Origin: a virus
Direction: 5' to 3' (one strand)
IMG/VR virus record: IMGVR_UViG_3300025122_000010
Span: 1 to 64,000 of that record
DNA length: 64,000 bases
Below the pieces are notes generated by a model. The model was not told the DNA's origin, ran no database searches, and worked only from the letters and a program-made list of their open reading frames with translations. Position 1 is the stretch's first letter, and each line of letters opens with the position of its first letter. Positions 47,251 through 56,932 of the stretch are shown here, piece by piece. The translations under genes were made by a program, and so were the position numbers.

Positions 47251-48422
47251 GACCAGAAGAACTTAGGCCAGCTTTAGGCTTCAACGATATCGGTCTGCTC
47301 CCTGCAGATCGTAGTACTATCACATCTAGAAAGCAAGTAGATCTAACTACGAAAATTTCTAGAAATATTGAAATCAAATATCCTATCATTCTTTCACCTA
47401 TGGACACTGTGTCAAGTGTCAAATCTTGTATAGCATTAAACGAAATAGGAGCAGCAGGCATTCTTCATAGATTCATGACTCCAGAAGAGCAAGCTGAAAA
47501 AGCACTTCAAATTAAGCAATCTCAAGTTGGAGAGGGAGGGCCGCGTTTATATGTAGCTATTGGATTGAATGATTATAAGGAACGTGTGAGAACTTTGCTT
47601 GAAGGGAAGTGTAAATTTGTAGATTTGCTCTTCCTTGATACAGCAAACGGTTCAAATATAAAGGTAGAAGAGTTTATGAAGTGGTGGAACAAAGGTTATA
47701 ATAACGATGGTAGTAGACTATTAGAAGATGAAAATGGTAAGTATTATGCAGTCAGTTCATCACCAGATTTAATCATTGGTAATACATTAACTAAAGCTTC
47801 TGTTGCAAGAGCAATTAATCTAGGAGCTGATGGTGTCAGACATGGAATAGGAGTCGGATCAGCTTGCATCACATCTAGAATGACTGGGATACAATGCCCT
47901 CCAATTACAGCATTGTATTATGGATGGAAAGCAATTCGTAATTGGGAACTAGAACAGATTGACAAGAGTTGCGGTGATGAAAGAGAAGATGTTACTCCTT
48001 CACTTTTGCTAGATGGAGGAATCAAAACTCCAGGCGATTTAGCAAAAGCTATTGCAGCCGGAGCTGATGCAGTTATATCAGGAAGTATATTTGCTGGATG
48101 TAAAGAAACACCTGGAAAAATTATTGATATATTTCCTGATGATAACAGATATGGAATACCAAAGAAATTTAAGAAATACAGAGGTATGGCTTCTAAGGGA
48201 GTCGTGGAAGATTACGACTTATGGGATGGTGAACCTGAAAATCTATTTGTAGAGGGGGAAGAAAGGCTCGTACCATATGAAGGGAAACCTGTTGTTGAAG
48301 TAGTTCATGAGTTTGCAAATGGTCTTAAATCGGCTATGAGCTATCTTGGATATAGAAATCTTTCAGAACTCAAAGGTAGTTTATGGACAGAAGAAACGAT
48401 TGGGATAAAGATGGGAGATTAA
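47247..48422 (+). CDS. IMP dehydrogenase / GMP reductase family enzyme
   Basis: 391 aa TIM barrel without CBS domains. ALGFNDIGLLP start, SPMDTVS, GIGVGSACITSRMTG (catalytic Cys loop, about residue 204), DGGIKTPGDLAKAIAAGADAVISG phosphate-binding strands and KKYRGMAS. The tail with VPYEGKPVVEV and GLKSAMSYLGYRNL occurs in both GuaB and GuaC. Would raise or rebalance guanine nucleotides. A rare gene in phages. Confidence 0.9.
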   Translation: MRPEELRPALGFNDIGLLPADRSTITSRKQVDLTTKISRNIEIKYPIILSPMDTVSSVKSCIALNEIGAAGILHRFMTPEEQAEKALQIKQSQVGEGGPRLYVAIGLNDYKERVRTLLEGKCKFVDLLFLDTANGSNIKVEEFMKWWNKGYNNDGSRLLEDENGKYYAVSSSPDLIIGNTLTKASVARAINLGADGVRHGIGVGSACITSRMTGIQCPPITALYYGWKAIRNWELEQIDKSCGDEREDVTPSLLLDGGIKTPGDLAKAIAAGADAVISGSIFAGCKETPGKIIDIFPDDNRYGIPKKFKKYRGMASKGVVEDYDLWDGEPENLFVEGEERLVPYEGKPVVEVVHEFANGLKSAMSYLGYRNLSELKGSLWTEETIGIKMGD

Positions 48423-48427
48423 CAGCG

Positions 48428-48586
48428 ATGTGGTTTAAAATATATGCACAGGAATCCTATAAGAGTAAGAAGATGGAGCTAGTTGCTATTGTAAAGAGTG
48501 AAGAGCTTTTAAAGCACGTTAAGTCATATTACGAAGGTCAATACGTTGATGTGAAGGTTGAGAGCTCAGATGAAAACCATGCATGA
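48428..48586 (+). CDS. 52-aa unknown protein
   Basis: ATG 48428 preceded by GGGAG; an upstream in-frame start at 48383 lies in the enzyme gene. Ferredoxin-like alpha/beta look (MWFKIYAQE, ELLKHVKSYYE). Unknown. Confidence 0.5.
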   Translation: MWFKIYAQESYKSKKMELVAIVKSEELLKHVKSYYEGQYVDVKVESSDENHA

Positions 48587-48776
48587 AGCCAACTTTCGTT
48601 ATCATGATAAATCATGCAATAATTGCAAGCGTATGGATGTCAATGATAATGGGAAAGTGTTTGAGTCAAATTGTAGTATTGTTGGATTGACAAATTTATC
48701 AGTTGATTTATTCAGAGTCATAACTTGGAATGAGTCAAGAGTTTGCGATGAATGGAAGCTAATCTCAGCGAAGTGA
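48570..48776 (+). CDS. small Cys-rich protein
   Basis: 68 aa from ATG 48570; CNNCKRMDVN and two later Cys (NCSIVG, RVCDEW) suggest a four-Cys site. Unknown. Confidence 0.55.
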   Translation: MKTMHEANFRYHDKSCNNCKRMDVNDNGKVFESNCSIVGLTNLSVDLFRVITWNESRVCDEWKLISAK

Positions 48777-48827
48777 TATTTATATAGTACGGTACAAAAC
48801 CTTAAACATAAAAAAAGGGGAGAATAC

Positions 48828-49358
48828 ATGAGAAAGTATATCATGATGTTTGCAGCAATGTTTACATTGCTTTTTGCAGTATCACCTGCAGAAGCTGATA
48901 ACAAAGGCAAGATCGTAACATCAGCAGGTGTTGGTGTAGTAACTGTAGTTGATGAAGAGCTCATTGGTAACTTTGAAGGGATTGATGACAATTTGTATGG
49001 TACGTCTATTGATCTCTATCTCACTAACGCTCAGACCGTTGGAATAAGAGCCGCTATCGCAACGTTCGATAATAAGATGTATGATATTAGTGGGAACTGG
49101 AAGTATCATTTCAGAGCTGATAAGCGATTCGTCCCTTATGCAGGAATTGGATGTGGTATCCAGACTATCGGTTTAGTAACTGACGGAACTAAGGGAACAG
49201 CTTCAATTGCACTTGGTGCTGAATATAGCATATCACCTCGTATTGGTCTCTTCCTAGAGTCTAAGGGTATTACTTCATTCGATAAGAGCACTGATGACAA
49301 GAATGTTCGAACAGTATTTAATCAAGTGATGCTTGGTTTAACTGTTAACGCAAGATAG
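48828..49358 (+). CDS. outer-membrane-like beta-barrel protein
   Basis: 176 aa. Signal peptide (MRKYIMMFAAMFTLLFAVSPAEA, cleavage after AEA). Mature part alternates short beta strands with glycine turns (FVPYAGIGCGIQTIG; ASIALGAEYSISPRIGLFLESKG), like 8-stranded OmpX/OmpW-type barrels. A phage barrel could alter the host surface or exclude other phages. GGGGAG site. Confidence 0.75.
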   Translation: MRKYIMMFAAMFTLLFAVSPAEADNKGKIVTSAGVGVVTVVDEELIGNFEGIDDNLYGTSIDLYLTNAQTVGIRAAIATFDNKMYDISGNWKYHFRADKRFVPYAGIGCGIQTIGLVTDGTKGTASIALGAEYSISPRIGLFLESKGITSFDKSTDDKNVRTVFNQVMLGLTVNAR

Positions 49359-49465
49359 TTTCAAACTGTTTGGCAGTTCAGTTCAAAAACTGTCATACAT
49401 AAAACCTCAAACCGGACTTTAAACTTATTTACAACGCCAGTCCGTCGTTGTTACGGAGGTGAGAC
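49359..49465. other. intergenic stretch, no gene
   Basis: Contains GGACT/AGTCC and other short inverted pairs and a GGAGGTGAG ribosome site. No clear terminator or promoter. Confidence 0.4.
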
Positions 49466-50281
49466 ATGGTGTATCAAGAAAAGTTGGTAGCAGCAATCCA
49501 GGTAGATGGTAAGACTCTTCGTGAGTCCCATCAAGGTAGTGGTTCCTCAGAAGTATTCCTTCCTTTTGGTTCAGAATACCGATTATTTTTCAAGAACATA
49601 GCGAATCGTAAAGTTCAAGTAGGAGTAAATGTTGATGGCAGAGAAGCAATTAAAGCTTTGCTTATCGATGCAAATTCTACTGCTACGCTTGAAAGATTCT
49701 TTGGTGATTCTATGAATGATGGCAATAAGTTCAAGTTCATAGAGATGATTAATGAAATTCGTGAACACAGAGGTGATCAGCCAGAAGATGGCTTGATTGA
49801 GATTCGTTACAAGTTTGAGAAGGAAGTTATTAGACACGAAGTGCTTCATGAATGGGAAGAGTATTATCGTACGTATCCACGCAGGCGTCCAGGACGACGT
49901 GAAGACGGTCCGTTGCCATGGAAAGATTATTGGACTGTTAGTAGTGATGATTCAAGAGGAATTACTAAATCACTTGGTGGTGGCGGAACATCTAGTTCTA
50001 TGTCGATGAGTTATGATGCTCCAGTAGCTGCAGCAGCACCAGCTAACGATCTAGGAATCACAGTAGAAGGGTCGTTTTCAAATCAGAGATTCAATTATGG
50101 GCATATTGGTGAATTAGAAACAAAAGAACACGTAATTGTATTCCAGTTAAAGGGAGAGACTTCTCAGGTAGTAGTAGAAGTACCAATGACTACAAGAACC
50201 AAGATTCAATGTAGTTATTGTAGTACAAGAAATGTTTCTTCCAACAACTTCTGTAGAAAATGCGGAGCAGCAGTGAAGTAA
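49466..50281 (+). CDS. protein with C-terminal zinc ribbon
   Basis: 271 aa. N-terminal beta domain (VAAIQVDGKTLRE; VGVNVDGREAI), Gly/Ser/Ala-rich linker around residues 165-195, and a zinc ribbon CSYCSTRNVSSNNFCRKCG at the end. Resembles a family of secreted or virion-associated-looking proteins seen in phages; role unknown. Confidence 0.65.
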   Translation: MVYQEKLVAAIQVDGKTLRESHQGSGSSEVFLPFGSEYRLFFKNIANRKVQVGVNVDGREAIKALLIDANSTATLERFFGDSMNDGNKFKFIEMINEIREHRGDQPEDGLIEIRYKFEKEVIRHEVLHEWEEYYRTYPRRRPGRREDGPLPWKDYWTVSSDDSRGITKSLGGGGTSSSMSMSYDAPVAAAAPANDLGITVEGSFSNQRFNYGHIGELETKEHVIVFQLKGETSQVVVEVPMTTRTKIQCSYCSTRNVSSNNFCRKCGAAVK

Positions 50282-50312
50282 ATTGAGTTATAATTAAGAG
50301 TTTAGAAAAAAC

Positions 50313-50349
50313 GAGCGTCCTTTTGTTTAATCTGGGCGCTCATTTGATT
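50313..50349 (+). terminator. intrinsic terminator
   Basis: GAGCGTCC 50313-50320 pairs with GGGCGCTC 50334-50341 (one G-U), followed by ATTTGATT. T-tract is interrupted. Confidence 0.65.
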
Positions 50350-50398
50350 AAAACAGTACGAGTTCAGCTAGAAAAACGATCAAACAGGAGTGTTAGAT

Positions 50399-50869
50399 AT
50401 GAATATATCATTCTCTGGAACTAGAAAATACAAGACTAGTCAAGACAATATAGATAAAATGCAAAGAACAGCATATACTGTAATGGGTGATAATGAAGTA
50501 GATAACATTTACTTTGGGGGAGCTGAAGGTGTAGATACAGAAATGCTAGTTCGATGTGGCAAGCTTAAAAATGTTGTTCCAAGTAAAAAGAAGCTTGTAG
50601 TTATCCTTCCAAATGCCATAAAGGATCAGCCTGAGTTTGCTCAAAAAGTAATTATCAAATATGCTGACAATATAATAGAGCTTAAGAATCTAATAAATCA
50701 AGAAGATGGATACAAATCATATAGAAGAAGAAATGAAGAACTTATCAGAAAGTGCGACAAGCTTTATGCATTTCCTCTAAAGAAGAGTCATAACAGATCT
50801 GGAACTTGGATGACTATACGAATTGCACAAAAAGAAAATAAAGAAGTTCAAATCATTGAATTAGAGTAA
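50399..50869 (+). CDS. SLOG/LOG-like Rossmann protein
   Basis: 156 aa from ATG 50399 (AGGAG upstream). ISFSGTRKY and IYFGGAEGVDTEMLVRC match the SLOG-fold (DprA/TIGR00725-like) nucleotide-ligand binding pattern. May bind a nucleotide signal or DNA. Confidence 0.7.
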   Translation: MNISFSGTRKYKTSQDNIDKMQRTAYTVMGDNEVDNIYFGGAEGVDTEMLVRCGKLKNVVPSKKKLVVILPNAIKDQPEFAQKVIIKYADNIIELKNLINQEDGYKSYRRRNEELIRKCDKLYAFPLKKSHNRSGTWMTIRIAQKENKEVQIIELE

Positions 50870-50887
50870 ACTAACGAAAGGTTAGAC

Positions 50888-51163
50888 ATGCAAACTGTAT
50901 GGAAGTTCCCATTGCCAAAAGAAGTCACACATCAGTTTAGTTTGGAGATGCCAAAAGATGGTTTGGATTTGTCTGTAAATTTTGATCCAAAAATAGAACA
51001 GATTTGTTTGTGGAGTCTTGTCAAACCTGAGAATGAGACTGTAATTAGAAGTTTTGTTCTTGCTGCTACAGGACAAGATATTATCGGATGGAATATAATT
51101 AGACACGTTGGAAGTTGTAGTGCTTTTGAAATTTTGTTTTATCACCTATTCGAAGTGGAGTAG
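50888..51163 (+). CDS. DUF7352-like phage protein
   Basis: 91 aa. WKFPLPKEVTHQFSLEMPKDGLDLSVN and ICLWSLVKPE match a small widespread phage family of unknown function. Confidence 0.65.
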   Translation: MQTVWKFPLPKEVTHQFSLEMPKDGLDLSVNFDPKIEQICLWSLVKPENETVIRSFVLAATGQDIIGWNIIRHVGSCSAFEILFYHLFEVE

Positions 51164-51165
51164 TT

Positions 51166-52197
51166 ATGGCAAAGACAAGAATTTTGTATATTGATATGAT
51201 GAATTTGTTTATTAGGAATTTCGCTTCTTTACCTTTCACTAACGATCAAGGTGAGCATGTGGGTGCTCTTTTTGGGTGCTTGAATAGTTATTGCTCTTTG
51301 ATAAAGAAATTCGAGCCTGACATGGTTTTAGTGGCTTGGGAAGGGAAGGACTCTTCAAAGAGAAGAAGAGACCTTATGCCAGGGTATAAAGGCGGAAGGA
51401 AGTTTCATGGCTTTAATAAATCTGTGTTTGGAGACGATGTTGAAGCTGAAACAAAAGCGCTAACTAACCAGTTGACTAGACTAAAACAGTATATCACAAA
51501 CTTACCGTTCTATCAAGCATCAGTCGACTATTTAGAAGCAGATGATTTGATTGGTTATTCTGTTGAGCATCTATTCAATGATGATGAAAATTTCCAGAAT
51601 ATAATTGTTTCTTATGACAGAGATTATATCCAATTAGTAGGAAAAGGAACTGCCTTGTTTAGGCCAGTTAAATCAAAGGATTATCCGAAAGGACAGTTCT
51701 GTACTGAAGGGACTGTCATTGAAGAGATGGGTTGTCATCCTAGAAATTATTTAATAATGAAATGTATAGTTGGTGACACTTCTGATGCAATTAATGGAAT
51801 CTCGAGAGTGGGAGAAAAAACAGTTGCAAAAGATTTCGAGTGTTTACAGGCTTTGAAGAATGGGACTGATATTTATACTACTGAAGACATCTTCGATATC
51901 TGTGATTACAAGCTAGCTGAAGACCCAAAGAAAAATAAGAAGTATGGTAAATATTTAGAGCATAGGAAGTTGATAGAAAGGAACTATGAATTAATGCAAT
52001 TACTAGATCCAAACATAAGTATTACTTCAGTTCAAGCAATTGAACGAACATTTACAAATTTCTTACCAAAGTTTAAAAGCACACAGTTCAGGCTTATGTT
52101 AGTAAAGGATTCAATTGCACCGAGAAATATTACGAGTTGGGTCGACGCCCTTACAAATATACATCCAAAATCAATTTCATTTGAGCAAGGAGATTAA
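51166..52197 (+). CDS. 5'-3' exonuclease / RNase H (FEN family, T4 Rnh-like)
   Basis: 343 aa. Metal-binding acids in YIDMMNL, LEADDLIGY (about residue 124) and SYDRDYIQL (about 150), then VGDTSDAINGISRVGEKT, the helix-3-turn-helix. Removes RNA primers and 5' flaps. Ends directly before the helicase gene. Confidence 0.9.
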   Translation: MAKTRILYIDMMNLFIRNFASLPFTNDQGEHVGALFGCLNSYCSLIKKFEPDMVLVAWEGKDSSKRRRDLMPGYKGGRKFHGFNKSVFGDDVEAETKALTNQLTRLKQYITNLPFYQASVDYLEADDLIGYSVEHLFNDDENFQNIIVSYDRDYIQLVGKGTALFRPVKSKDYPKGQFCTEGTVIEEMGCHPRNYLIMKCIVGDTSDAINGISRVGEKTVAKDFECLQALKNGTDIYTTEDIFDICDYKLAEDPKKNKKYGKYLEHRKLIERNYELMQLLDPNISITSVQAIERTFTNFLPKFKSTQFRLMLVKDSIAPRNITSWVDALTNIHPKSISFEQGD

Positions 52198-53544
52198 ATG
52201 GCAGATCATACTGGCAATTTTGAAAAGTTTGGTTGGAAATTTCAAAATAGAGTCATTAGTGCATCTTTAAATGATGACAAGTTTTTCCAGCAAAATGTTG
52301 CTATATGCAAACCTAGTTATTTCAGTAGTGACGCTCTCCAAACAATTTGGCAAGCAATTGTTGACTACTATCTTAAGTATAATGTAGCTCCTTCATTCGA
52401 TTCTTTGTATGTTGAAATTGCAAAGATTGAGGATGATAATTTGGTCAATGATTGTAAGATCATGTTGGCTGAAGTTAATAAAGAGACTAATAAGAAGGAC
52501 ATCAAGTCAGTAAAGGATACGGTTACTGACTTTTGCACGGAGAAAGAGATTGAACAAGCAATACTAGATTCAGTAGAGCTTCTAAAGAAGAATAAGAAAG
52601 ACGCAATTAAAACAAGAATAGAGAAAGCATTGAAACATGTCCATGCTGTAGATATCGGGCATGTTTATTTCGATAGACTTGAAGAGAGGTTGAAGCAGAA
52701 CTTTAGAAACACAGTGCCAACTGGGTTTAAGCTACTTGATGGTGCTGACTATCTTGATGGTGGGTTGGGTGTTGGTGAAATTGGTGTTATAATGGCACCA
52801 ACTGGAGGAGGGAAGAGTTTCTGGCTTATGATGCTAGGTTACGGTGCTTTAAAGAATAAGGTAAATGTTGTTCATTATACATTTGAGCTTTCTGAAGTTA
52901 ACATAGGAAGAAGATACGATGCTTGTATAAGTGGGATTCCAATGAAAGATCTTACTTCTAAATCTGATATGGTGCAAAAAGCATTGAAAGAGTTTGATGG
53001 TGGGAAGCTAGTAATAAAGGAGTTCCCAACAAAAAGTGCTAATATCAATAAGATCAAATTTCATATTGACAGACTTTTGTCATCTGATTTTGAGCCAGGT
53101 CTTATAATTATTGACTATGCCGATCTTATGATAAGCACAAAAGCATTTGAGCAAAAGACATGGGAATTAGAAGCAATCTATGAAGAGCTTCGTGGTTTTG
53201 GTATGGAGATCAAGATTCCAATTTGGAGTGCTAGTCAGACTAATAGACTTGGATTGGATGGTGACATCATTGGTCTAGATAAGATTGCAGATGCGTATGC
53301 TAAAGCACAAGTTGCTGATTTCATTGCTACATTTTCTAGAAACATGGTTGAAAAAGAGAAGAATAAAGGTAAGTTTTATATTGCAAAGAACAGAATTGGT
53401 GTTGATGGAAAAGTATTTGGAGTTGATTTCAATCCTGCAACTGCTTCAATTGTATTGCAAGAATTTGATGAGCAAGTAAAATTAGAGGGTGATATTCAAA
53501 GCTTGTATAAAAAATATAAGGATAACAAAGATGGATGGGGATAA
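52198..53544 (+). CDS. replicative DNA helicase (DnaB / T4 gp41 family)
   Basis: 448 aa. N-terminal helical domain (FFQQNVAIC, IWQAIVDYY), Walker A APTGGGKSFW (about residue 200), Walker B LIIIDYADLM (about 302), WSASQTNR sensor and a GKFYIAKNRIGVDGKVF beta-hairpin. Unwinds at the phage fork with the PolIII alpha subunit. Confidence 0.92.
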   Translation: MADHTGNFEKFGWKFQNRVISASLNDDKFFQQNVAICKPSYFSSDALQTIWQAIVDYYLKYNVAPSFDSLYVEIAKIEDDNLVNDCKIMLAEVNKETNKKDIKSVKDTVTDFCTEKEIEQAILDSVELLKKNKKDAIKTRIEKALKHVHAVDIGHVYFDRLEERLKQNFRNTVPTGFKLLDGADYLDGGLGVGEIGVIMAPTGGGKSFWLMMLGYGALKNKVNVVHYTFELSEVNIGRRYDACISGIPMKDLTSKSDMVQKALKEFDGGKLVIKEFPTKSANINKIKFHIDRLLSSDFEPGLIIIDYADLMISTKAFEQKTWELEAIYEELRGFGMEIKIPIWSASQTNRLGLDGDIIGLDKIADAYAKAQVADFIATFSRNMVEKEKNKGKFYIAKNRIGVDGKVFGVDFNPATASIVLQEFDEQVKLEGDIQSLYKKYKDNKDGWG

Positions 53545-53545
53545 T

Positions 53546-53770
53546 ATGAAAAAGTTAATTGTAACATATACTGTCTCTTCTGCTGACTATTCAGAGACTC
53601 AAATTGCATATTCAAAAACAAGAGAATCAGAAAAAACAGAAACAGAAGCTAAAGACGTTATGAAGAGAGTGTTTGAAAGTACTAAAATTGAGTATAATGA
53701 ACATCTAACAGTAGAGCTCTTAATCATTGAAAATGAGAATCAAAAAACCTTAGGCAAACTTGAAAAGTAA
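53546..53770 (+). CDS. small unknown protein
   Basis: 74 aa from ATG 53546; upstream in-frame start lies in the helicase. Beta strands flanking a charged helix. Unknown. Confidence 0.6.
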   Translation: MKKLIVTYTVSSADYSETQIAYSKTRESEKTETEAKDVMKRVFESTKIEYNEHLTVELLIIENENQKTLGKLEK

Positions 53771-53782
53771 TGGAGAGATAGA

Positions 53783-55636
53783 TTGGACATATCACAGAAG
53801 ATACTATCAGATGTAATTGTTTATTCAAACTATGCAAGATACATCCCCGAATTAAAGAGAAGAGAGACATGGGAAGAGATAGTTTCTAGAAATATGAGTA
53901 TGCATATAAAGAAGTTCCCAAAGTTGAGAGAAGAGATTAAAGAAGTATATGAGAAATTCGTAGTAACTAAGAAGGTGTTGCCGTCAATGAGAAGCATGCA
54001 ATTTGGAGGGAAGCCAATTGAACTGTCACCAAACAGGATTTACAATTGTGCCTATCTTCCAATTGATCATTATGAAGCTTTCTCAGAGATAATGTTTTTG
54101 CTGTTAGGGGGAACAGGGATAGGGTATTCTGTCCAGTTTCATCATGTTGAACAATTACCAGAAGTTAGAAAGCCAATAAAGAAAAGAAGATATCTGATAG
54201 GTGATTCTATTGAAGGCTGGTCTGATGCTGTAAAAGTATTGGTTAAGTCTTATTTCTGTGAAAAATCTTTGCCGGACTTTGACTATTCAGACATACGACC
54301 CAAAGGAGCTAGATTAAAGACATCAGGGGGTATTGCTCCAGGACCAGAACCATTGAAGGATTGTTTGCACAATGTGAGCAAAGTGTTTGAAAGGAAAGAA
54401 GATGGAACAAAGCTTTCAACAATAGAAGTTCATGATATAGTTTGTCATATAGCTGACGCTGTTCTTGCAGGAGGGATAAGAAGAGCTGCTCTAATCTCAT
54501 TGTTCTCTTTCGATGACGAAGATATGTTAACTTGTAAATTCGGTAATTGGTGGGAGTTGAATCCACAAAGAGCAAGAGCTAACAATTCAGCTGTTATTAT
54601 GAGACATAGAATTAGAGAGAAGAAGTTCTTTGAGTTTTGGGAGAAGATTAAGAATAACAAATCTGGCGAGCCGGGATTCTTTTTCTCTAACAACAGAGAT
54701 TATGGTGCAAACCCTTGTGCTGAGATATCTCTAAGAGACCATCAATTCTGTAATTTAGTTGAAATAAATGCTTCTGATGTAGAAAGTCAAGATGACTTAA
54801 ATGAAAGAGCAAAGGCAGCTGCATTTATAGCTACACTACAAGCAAGCTATACAAACTTTCATTATTTGAGAGAGATATGGAAAAGCCAGACTGAGAAAGA
54901 TGCTTTAATAGGTGTTGGTATGACTGGTATAGCTAGTGGAAGTGTTCTAGAATTTGATTTAAAAGAGTCGTCAAAATTAGTAATTGAAGAAAACATACGT
55001 ATTGCAGCATTATTGGAAATAAACGCCGCTGAAAGAACCACTACAGTTAAGCCTTCTGGGACTAGTTCTCTTGTTCTTGGTTGTAGTTCTGGCATCCATC
55101 CCTGGCATAGCAAGTATTATATAAGAAGAAAGCAGATACTTAAAAACGAACCACTCTACATCTATTTGAAGAGAACAAATCCTAAGTTAGTTGAAGATGA
55201 CTATTTCAAACCTCACATACAAGCTGTAGTTGCAATTCCTCAGAAAGCACCAGAAGGTGCGATAACGAGATATGAACCTGTATTTGAAATGTTAGAGAGA
55301 GTTAAAAAGTTCAATTTAGAATGGATAAGAAATGGACATAACAATGGTGATAATACTAACAATGTTTCTGCTACGATATCTATAAATGATGGTGAATGGA
55401 ATAAAGTAGGTAAATGGATGTGGGAAAATAGAAAGGTATACAACGGCCTTGCCGTGTTCCCAAAAGAAGAACATAGTTATGTTCAAGCACCTTTTCAGGA
55501 GATTGAAGAAGTGACATTCTTACAGCTGCTCTCTAATTTGAGAGATATTGATCTTACAAAAGTAGAAGAGTTGGATGATTACACTACTTTGAAAGCAGAA
55601 CTAGCATGTGCAAATGGAGGTTGTGATATTTTATAA
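53783..55636 (+). CDS. nrdJ: adenosylcobalamin-dependent (class II) ribonucleotide reductase
   Basis: 617 aa, TTG start with GGAGAGA. Single-chain RTPR layout: MRSMQFGG, NRIYNCAYLP (redox Cys), GGTGIGYSVQ, NPCAEISL (thiyl-radical Cys and Glu, about residue 310), TVKPSGTSSLVLGCSSGIHP, and a C-terminal ACANGGCDIL shuttle Cys pair. Needs vitamin B12 but no oxygen or NrdB. Supplies dNTPs. Confidence 0.92.
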   Translation: MDISQKILSDVIVYSNYARYIPELKRRETWEEIVSRNMSMHIKKFPKLREEIKEVYEKFVVTKKVLPSMRSMQFGGKPIELSPNRIYNCAYLPIDHYEAFSEIMFLLLGGTGIGYSVQFHHVEQLPEVRKPIKKRRYLIGDSIEGWSDAVKVLVKSYFCEKSLPDFDYSDIRPKGARLKTSGGIAPGPEPLKDCLHNVSKVFERKEDGTKLSTIEVHDIVCHIADAVLAGGIRRAALISLFSFDDEDMLTCKFGNWWELNPQRARANNSAVIMRHRIREKKFFEFWEKIKNNKSGEPGFFFSNNRDYGANPCAEISLRDHQFCNLVEINASDVESQDDLNERAKAAAFIATLQASYTNFHYLREIWKSQTEKDALIGVGMTGIASGSVLEFDLKESSKLVIEENIRIAALLEINAAERTTTVKPSGTSSLVLGCSSGIHPWHSKYYIRRKQILKNEPLYIYLKRTNPKLVEDDYFKPHIQAVVAIPQKAPEGAITRYEPVFEMLERVKKFNLEWIRNGHNNGDNTNNVSATISINDGEWNKVGKWMWENRKVYNGLAVFPKEEHSYVQAPFQEIEEVTFLQLLSNLRDIDLTKVEELDDYTTLKAELACANGGCDIL

Positions 55637-55656
55637 AACAACATAACATTATTATA

Positions 55657-55878
55657 ATGGAGAAAGAAATGGAGGATGCTAATAAGAAAAAGCCCGGCTT
55701 GCAGTTCGAAGCTAGAGTTCAAGAGCTAGCAAGGAGGTATAAAACAATTGACAAGGTCTTTAGACACATGTCTTTAGGGCAAGTTTCTAGATACTATGAA
55801 AAGAATAGTTGTATATTTTTCAAAGATGGGACGTTAGTATACAACGAAACAACTGGAGAAATTTATGAGTCTATCTAA
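55657..55878 (+). CDS. small unknown protein
   Basis: 73 aa; helix then beta hairpin. The start lies in ATAATGGAG without a strong site. Overlaps the next gene by 14 nt. Confidence 0.55.
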   Translation: MEKEMEDANKKKPGLQFEARVQELARRYKTIDKVFRHMSLGQVSRYYEKNSCIFFKDGTLVYNETTGEIYESI

Positions 55879-56437
55879 CATGTTATTTAAGAACGCAGAG
55901 TTTCGATCAGTTGGGGTGCCTTCAAGAGTTTTGAATTATGCTGATTTGATTTCTGAAGAAGATGAAGAGAAGTATAGTCCAAAATGGATAGGGATGGTTG
56001 GGCAAAAGATGGATGGCATATGTAGAAATAAAGCAGTGTCATATTTTGATTGGGAAAGCTATGCAGATCAAGTTACGAAGATTGATTATGTATACAACAA
56101 CGATCTAGGGAAAACAGGAAATTTGTCAACTTCGATTATTGGTGTAGGTTATAATACTAGACCGTATCATAGTTGGGTGTTAGTTAAATCTGATTCTAAA
56201 CTTAAAGAAATGAGAATACGAGGTTGCTCTGAAATAACAATTGCAGTTCTTTCATTTCAGAGTAAACTTAATGTATTGTGGTATAAAGGACTATATGTTA
56301 TTCCGATTAATAATATATTCAATATGCCAACATGTAACATTAACGGCGAAAAAATAAGAGGCATCCCATTGTCAGAAGGAGAGTTCGAAGAATCTCATGA
56401 GTCTCTTAAAAAGTACAGATATGAGTTTTCACAATAG
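55865..56437 (+). CDS. unknown protein
   Basis: 190 aa. RVLNYADLISEEDEEKY then aromatic, beta-rich middle (TSIIGVGYNTRPYHSWVLVKSD). Lies among nucleotide genes, but no catalytic motif is seen. Confidence 0.65.
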   Translation: MSLSNMLFKNAEFRSVGVPSRVLNYADLISEEDEEKYSPKWIGMVGQKMDGICRNKAVSYFDWESYADQVTKIDYVYNNDLGKTGNLSTSIIGVGYNTRPYHSWVLVKSDSKLKEMRIRGCSEITIAVLSFQSKLNVLWYKGLYVIPINNIFNMPTCNINGEKIRGIPLSEGEFEESHESLKKYRYEFSQ

Positions 56438-56446
56438 GGGAGATTT

Positions 56447-56932
56447 ATGAGTAGAATTAATCGGTTAATGGAGGATGTGCAAGAGCTAGCAGATAAAAAT
56501 GATTTTTGCAACATGAAGATCGAATGGGATGAGTTGTTTTCTTCATTTGTGAAACTACTCTCTTATAGAAGTACGTGCGGCTCTGCAAAGAATGCCGCTG
56601 TTTTAGTTAGAGACAACAGGATAGTTTCAATTGGATATAACGGAGCAAAAAGCGGATATACAAATTGTAATAAAGAAAACTTAGAACTAGACTCATCTGG
56701 TAGTTGTTTGAAATGCATACATGCTGAGCAAAATTGCTTAGGATATGCAGCAAGAAATGGGATTGAGACAGAGGGTTGTACTATTTATTGTACTATGACA
56801 CCTTGTCTTTCGTGTGCTAAAATAATGATAGCAGCAGGAATATCAACATACAAATACTTGATACCATATCGTTTGACAGAGGGCGTAGAGTACTTAAAAA
56901 GATATGGAGTGGGGGTTATGAAACTGATATGA
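56447..56932 (+). CDS. dCMP deaminase
   Basis: 161 aa. HAEQNCL (HAE: zinc His and catalytic Glu) and TMTPCLSCAKIMI (PCxxC zinc Cys) with an N-terminal NAAVLVRDNRIVSIGYNGA. Converts dCMP to dUMP, the substrate of the ThyX encoded at 10270. Confidence 0.92.
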   Translation: MSRINRLMEDVQELADKNDFCNMKIEWDELFSSFVKLLSYRSTCGSAKNAAVLVRDNRIVSIGYNGAKSGYTNCNKENLELDSSGSCLKCIHAEQNCLGYAARNGIETEGCTIYCTMTPCLSCAKIMIAAGISTYKYLIPYRLTEGVEYLKRYGVGVMKLI

